NCBI GenBank assembly: GCA_003154055.1
Contig: PMCH01000251.1
Coordinates: 13,733-24,713, forward strand
DNA from: Acidobacteriaceae bacterium
GTDB lineage: Bacteria; Acidobacteriota; Terriglobia; Terriglobales; Acidobacteriaceae
Direction: 5' to 3'
DNA length: 10,981 bases
Within the stretch, counting starts at the first letter, position 1; every line of letters starts with the position of its first letter. The translations under genes and the position numbers were made by a program. The notes beneath the pieces were generated by a model. That model did no database searches. It had not been told where the DNA came from and saw nothing but the letters and a program-made list of their open reading frames with translations. Below, one piece after another: positions 7,276-10,981 of this stretch.

Positions 7276-8634
7276 ATGAAGACATTTCCAGTAGTCCGCA
7301 CATTGACGCTGAACCAGCAACGCGAGGATTCGACTACCCGGCTACGGGACGTTTTGCGTAGCAATCGCCAGTCAGGGAAAGGTGGCATATATGCGGTGTG
7401 CTCCGCTCATCCTGCTGTGATCGAAGCCGCCGTCCAGCAATCGTTAGAAGATGGTTCGGTACTGCTTGTGGAGTCGACTTCAAGCCAAGTCAACCAGTTC
7501 GGCGGTTATACCGGGTTGAGACCTAGCGAGTTCGCGGGGTTCGTCCATGCCGCTGCAGGAAGCGCCGGACTCCCAGCAGAGCGAGTCTTGCTCGGCGGGG
7601 ATCATGTTGGCCCCTTCCCATGGCGACATGAAGCATCGGTTTCCGCACTGAGAAAAGCTCGCGAATTGGTGCACGATTGTGTGGTTGCGGGATACCAGAA
7701 GATCCACCTGGACGCGAGCATGCCTTGCGGCGACGACGAGAGGGGAAGCTTCACCGAGCGAACGGTTGCCGCCCGGGCCGCTATTTTGTGCCAGGCCGCA
7801 GAGGAAGCGTACCGGGAATTGCCGTCGGGCACTCCGCAACTAGTTTATGTAATCGGAACCGAGGTTCCCGCGCCTGGCGGAGAATCTGTCGACGCAACCT
7901 CCCCCGTAGTAACAAAGGCCGAGGATGCTCATCGAACACTAGAAACCTTCCGGCTCGCGTTTGGAGAACGGGGACTGTCGTCTGCGTGGGAAAGGGTGAT
8001 CGCGTTAGTTGTTCAGCCGGGAGTAGATTTCGGATCTACTGCGATCTTCGACTATGATCGTGCCAAAGCTCAGTCGTCCGCTGCGCTGTCAAAGTACCCA
8101 GGAATCGTCTTTGAAGCACATTCCACGGATTACCAGTCTCCCCAAGCCTTAGCCCGGATGGTCGAGGACCATTTCGCGATCTTGAAGGTTGGTCCATGGC
8201 TGACGTTTGCCTTCCGGGAGGCGGTTTTGGCTTTGAGTGCCATTGAGCGGGAACTGTTCACAACTAGGTCGGGGCGTCAGATCTCACAGGTGCGCGGAGC
8301 CTTGGAAGCAGCGATGTTGCGCGACCCGGTTCACTGGCGGTCTTACTATCGCGGCGGTGAAGATGACGTGCGCCGCGACCTCACATACGGCTACAGTGAT
8401 CGCTGTCGATACTATTGGAACCAGCCTGCGGTCCAGGAAGAGATCGCTCGACTATTCGATAATCTTGGCGAGAGACCGATTCCTCTTGCCCTCGTCAGTC
8501 AGTATCTGCCGGTGGAATACGAAGCAATCCGGAGCGGAGAACTGAAAGCTGTTCCCGAACGGATGGTTCAGTATCACATTCGACGAGTCCTGCGTGCGTA
8601 CGCTGACGCGTGCTCAGCAAAACAGCGTGCTTAA
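7276..8634 (+). CDS. kbaZ: D-tagatose-bisphosphate aldolase non-catalytic subunit, GatZ/KbaZ family (AgaZ-like)
   Basis: The 452-residue protein matches GatZ/KbaZ (about 420 in E. coli) nearly end to end. Conserved blocks are CSAHP (42-46), VESTSSQVNQFGGYTG (65-80), LGGDHVGP (106-113), KIHLDASMPC (142-151), IGTEVPAPGG (193-202), EAHSTDYQ (280-287) and ILKVGPWLTFAFREA (302-316). In enterics this subunit stabilises the class II aldolase GatY/KbaY, which splits tagatose 1,6-bisphosphate in galactitol and N-acetylgalactosamine breakdown. Relatives called AgaZ have been proposed to be tagatose-6-phosphate kinases. No GatY/KbaY partner is in this window. ATG 7276 fits the promoter at 7207-7235; an in-frame GTG at 7267 is possible and no strong ribosome site separates them. 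The C-terminus (RRVLRAYADAC) also matches the family. Confidence 0.92.
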   Translation: MKTFPVVRTLTLNQQREDSTTRLRDVLRSNRQSGKGGIYAVCSAHPAVIEAAVQQSLEDGSVLLVESTSSQVNQFGGYTGLRPSEFAGFVHAAAGSAGLPAERVLLGGDHVGPFPWRHEASVSALRKARELVHDCVVAGYQKIHLDASMPCGDDERGSFTERTVAARAAILCQAAEEAYRELPSGTPQLVYVIGTEVPAPGGESVDATSPVVTKAEDAHRTLETFRLAFGERGLSSAWERVIALVVQPGVDFGSTAIFDYDRAKAQSSAALSKYPGIVFEAHSTDYQSPQALARMVEDHFAILKVGPWLTFAFREAVLALSAIERELFTTRSGRQISQVRGALEAAMLRDPVHWRSYYRGGEDDVRRDLTYGYSDRCRYYWNQPAVQEEIARLFDNLGERPIPLALVSQYLPVEYEAIRSGELKAVPERMVQYHIRRVLRAYADACSAKQRA

Positions 8635-8668
8635 CGTTGTCCACGTCATCCGCAAGCAGCAGACTCCG

Positions 8669-8847
8669 CACTGCGCACTTTATGCCGGGCATTGGAAAGC
8701 GCCCGTTGAACCTCGCGGCCTGGAAGGCCGAGGCTACGACGTGGTTGACTACGTCAACGGAACGAAGTTTGGAACAGTATCGGGACACAATGCCACCTGA
8801 CGGTTGAGTTGGGAAACCATCTGCTTTTGGAAGTGCGGCCACAATGA
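8669..8847 (+). pseudogene. C-terminal remnant of an unidentified protein, with a one-base deletion
   Basis: One frame reads ALYAGHWKAPVEP, then GYDVVDYVNGTKFGTVSGHN and AT before a stop at 8798. The next frame, starting at 8797, continues LTVELGNHLLLEVRPQ and stops at 8845-8847. Restoring one C in the ACCTG at 8795-8799 joins them as ...GHNATLTVELGNHLLLEVRPQ. The composite looks like the end of a beta-sandwich domain such as those closing many glycoside hydrolases, but I do not recognise the family. No start codon, ribosome site or upstream domain is present, and the frame runs back into kbaZ. It may be what is left of a gene deleted between kbaZ and the deacetylase-like gene. Confidence 0.4.
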
Positions 8848-8856
8848 AGTGCCGAG

Positions 8857-8879
8857 CGGGCAACTCCTTGCCCGAGGAG
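8857..8879 (+). promoter_or_regulatory. Alternative hairpins at the ribosome binding site of the NodB-domain gene
   Basis: CGGGCAA (8857-8863) and TTGCCCG (8868-8874) form a perfect 7-bp stem with loop CTCC, ending exactly where the ribosome site (GAGGAG, 8874-8879) starts. An alternative 5-bp stem pairs CTCCT (8864-8868) with AGGAG (8875-8879) and hides that site. The two share bases and cannot form together. A translational switch is possible but unproven; no known riboswitch class is recognised. Confidence 0.35.
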
Positions 8880-8885
8880 CTGGCG

Positions 8886-10981
8886 ATGAAGAAGTTAAGG
8901 TTCGGTGCAGTCCTGCTGCTTCTGTGCGGAATGTCGCTTGCTTCGACCGCGTCGTTTACGCAGCCTCGGGTGGCAATCTTTCTGAGCAAAACCAGCTACC
9001 ACCACGCGTGGGAAACGAGTCAACTAGCCGGACACGGCTGGGTCGGAATCGCGACGCTGGCGGGGATTCCGTACGACACACTCTTTGTGGAGGAAATGCC
9101 CGGCGACGAGGAATTGTCGAAGTACTCCACCCTCGTGTTTGCCCAGGCGACGCTGGTGGATGACGCGGCGTACTCACCGATGGTCCTTCGCTTGCGCGTT
9201 TATCTCGCGGGCAACCACAGCGTGATCCTCGACGGGCCACTCGCCACCAAAGATGAGAGCGAGAAGGAGCGCGATCACCGCGCCCTCGATGATCTGCTCG
9301 GACTGGAATACAAAGGACTGCTGGGCGGAGCCGAATACCGGATTCGAGTCACCTCAAATGATCATTATGTGACGCGTGGATTCGAGGTGTCGCAGTTCCT
9401 AACGCCGGTACTCGCGTCCGCCACGAATGTGCTGCAGCCGAGATCCGGCGGAGCGGTACTACTGGTCTCGACCGATGGCCAGCACAGTTTTCCTTACCTT
9501 TCCTGCGCAATACGGGGGAGTAGCCGCCTTGTTCTCGTCAGTGACTTTGGAACCTCAGCAGGCGCGGGAACGTTTTTTCGCAATGACCCGCCGCAAGTCA
9601 GCTATGCAAACGAACTTTGGAACGCGATGATCCGCGCGGTCCAATGGGCTACCTATGGCGATGCAGACGTCCCGTTTCCTGCACCGCAGGTCTCCAATGC
9701 CAACCTGACCGCGGTCGTGCGCTTTGATGGAGACAACAGCGGCGATCTCAACTATCAACTCAAGACGCTCAAGTTTCTTACCGGCGTAGCTGAGGACACC
9801 GGAGTCGTGCCGCTCTACACCTGGGTATCCAGCTTCGTGAAGAAGGCAGGTTGGGACAACCTAGCGCCGCTCGGCAAGCATCTCGAGGACCTCGGGGGCG
9901 AGATCGGCACTCATAGTAAGTTCCACGAAATCGATCGCAAAATGACTCCCGATCGCTGGCGCGAGGAACTCGACGGGTCGGTCGAGGAAATCGAGCAGAA
10001 CATGCGGGCGCAGGGTTATGCGATTCGCAAGATTCAGTCCATGATCAATCCGGGCGACACGATCCCGATGGAGGACTACGGTGAAGTCGCTGGGCGCTTC
10101 TCGTTCTACATGACCCATGGCCTGGAGCAGAGCGTGCCACTAGGGTTTGGCAACATGACCTGGTTTACCGGCGCGAACAAGGACTTCGTCCTGCTCGAGA
10201 ATTCTCCCCACCCCGACTACCAATGGTTCTATGACCCCACATGGAGCTATACGACAGCCCAGATCACCGCCAACGAAGAAGCCATCTTCGACCACATGTT
10301 TCACAATGTCGGGCGTGGTGTGATCTTCAACGAGATGTGGCACGACTACTCGATCTCGTCCGCGCCCGTCAATGAAGGCAAGGACAAGCGCATCACCAAT
10401 GAGAATAACTTTCCGTTCTACGAGGCCATGAAGACGAAGTTCGGCACGCTTCCGATCTATTGTCCGGAGCCGCAGGAACTCGCACAGAAACTACGCGCGA
10501 TGGCGCAATGGAACTATTCGTGGAAGGCATCGGACGACACGATCGAGATGACGCTCGACCTCTCGAGTCTGCGCCGGAACGATACTGCGGAGTCTCTTGG
10601 CGGCATGGGCATCCATGTTGAGAACACCCGGAAATTCATCCAGTCGGTTCAGATCGATGGACGCGTGCATCCTGCCTTTGATGACCGCTTGTTGATTCTG
10701 CCGAATCTCTCCCCGGGGAGGAAGCACTCCATCACGATCAAGCTGGGTGCTCAACCAACCACTGCACCTCATCTGACTTACGTGTCGAAGCGAATGACCG
10801 AGGCGGCGCGGACGCCTGCGGGGCTGCTGTTCAATGTAAAGGCGAAATCAAACGCCAGATTCGCCGTTGCAGTTGCGGAGCCGGCGGTCGTACTGAATGC
10901 CGACTGGCAGGAGTGGGACGATAACAATGGTCACATCAAAGGATTCGTGCGCTCGGACCGTCGGATTGAACTGGTAAAGGT
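8886..10981 (+). CDS. Secreted multidomain protein with NodB-like polysaccharide deacetylase domain (partial, runs off window)
   Basis: The frame is open for 698 codons from ATG 8886 to the window end. The start is firm: GAGGAG lies 6 bases upstream and a signal peptide follows (MKKLRFGAVLLLLCGMSLAS). Residues about 27-265 resemble a glutamine-amidotransferase-like alpha/beta domain (RVAIFLSKTSYHHAW; YSTLVFAQATLVDD; LVLVSDFGTSAG). Residues about 275-490 fit a NodB fold. Motif 1 is RFDGDNSGD (D281, D283), motif 2 is THSKFH (H343, H347, the metal-binding HSxxH), NPG at 388-390 is a possible motif 3, and NEMWH (482-486) a possible motif 5. Beyond about 505 it looks like beta-sandwich. Members remove N-acetyl groups from extracellular polysaccharides. 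The architecture recalls Agd3-type (CE18) galactosaminogalactan deacetylases, which would fit the galactosamine/tagatose context, but this is a hypothesis. The C-terminus is not visible. Confidence 0.85.
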   Translation, partial: MKKLRFGAVLLLLCGMSLASTASFTQPRVAIFLSKTSYHHAWETSQLAGHGWVGIATLAGIPYDTLFVEEMPGDEELSKYSTLVFAQATLVDDAAYSPMVLRLRVYLAGNHSVILDGPLATKDESEKERDHRALDDLLGLEYKGLLGGAEYRIRVTSNDHYVTRGFEVSQFLTPVLASATNVLQPRSGGAVLLVSTDGQHSFPYLSCAIRGSSRLVLVSDFGTSAGAGTFFRNDPPQVSYANELWNAMIRAVQWATYGDADVPFPAPQVSNANLTAVVRFDGDNSGDLNYQLKTLKFLTGVAEDTGVVPLYTWVSSFVKKAGWDNLAPLGKHLEDLGGEIGTHSKFHEIDRKMTPDRWREELDGSVEEIEQNMRAQGYAIRKIQSMINPGDTIPMEDYGEVAGRFSFYMTHGLEQSVPLGFGNMTWFTGANKDFVLLENSPHPDYQWFYDPTWSYTTAQITANEEAIFDHMFHNVGRGVIFNEMWHDYSISSAPVNEGKDKRITNENNFPFYEAMKTKFGTLPIYCPEPQELAQKLRAMAQWNYSWKASDDTIEMTLDLSSLRRNDTAESLGGMGIHVENTRKFIQSVQIDGRVHPAFDDRLLILPNLSPGRKHSITIKLGAQPTTAPHLTYVSKRMTEAARTPAGLLFNVKAKSNARFAVAVAEPAVVLNADWQEWDDNNGHIKGFVRSDRRIELVK

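Noticed and set aside
8711..8733. GC-rich hairpin (CCTC..GGCC / GGCC..GAGG) after kbaZ
   Set aside because: It has a bulge, no following T run, and lies inside the remnant coding frame, so it is not supported as a terminator.
8744..8758. Inverted repeat GTTGAC-TAC-GTCAAC
   Set aside because: It is exactly the codons for Val-Asp-Tyr-Val-Asn in the remnant coding frame and is not placed at a promoter.

Overview
The window looks like chromosomal DNA of an Acidobacteriota bacterium (Terriglobia-like). The main clue is a 1143-residue Oar-type TonB-dependent receptor, with an N-terminal carboxypeptidase-regulatory-like domain, a plug, and a barrel ending in Phe. This class is greatly expanded in that phylum. 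The moderately high GC content and the style of the mobile-element remnants fit too. The assignment is inference from family knowledge; no rRNA is present.

Left part (1-6018): a regulated sugar-uptake and sugar-phosphate module. On the minus strand a double-SIS sugar-phosphate isomerase/deaminase (4707-3631) is followed after 77 bases by the TonB receptor (3553-122), probably as one transcription unit. Divergent from it is a LacI-family regulator (4975-6018). The 267-bp region between them holds a near-consensus sigma70 promoter for the SIS gene (TTGACA, 17 bp, TAAAAA). Just downstream of that promoter lies a pair of LacI-type boxes (AACCGGTT core) 13 bp apart. A second, weaker pair with the same 13-bp spacing lies 132 bp away, nearer the regulator gene.

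Middle part (6019-7206): a 356-bp gene-free stretch, then an intact tRNA-Asp(GTC) with encoded CCA. Behind the tRNA is mobile-element debris on the minus strand: the C-terminus of a tyrosine recombinase whose catalytic Tyr is His, fused to pieces of an IS3-family orfA and orfB with an internal stop. This is probably the scar of an element integrated at the tRNA.

Right part (7207-10981): a kbaZ/gatZ-type gene (D-tagatose-bisphosphate aldolase non-catalytic subunit / putative tagatose-6-phosphate kinase family) behind its own promoter. Next is a frameshifted C-terminal remnant of an unidentified protein. Last is a secreted multidomain protein with a NodB-like polysaccharide-deacetylase domain, cut by the window end. 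Two mutually exclusive hairpins lie at the ribosome binding site of that last gene.

Read together, and as inference only, the intact genes suggest use of a galactosamine/N-acetylgalactosamine-containing polymer: extracellular deacetylation, uptake through the TonB receptor, deamination/isomerisation by the SIS enzyme, and the tagatose branch through KbaZ, with the LacI protein as the switch. No sugar kinase, KbaY/GatY subunit or glycoside hydrolase is visible in the window, so the pathway is incomplete here.
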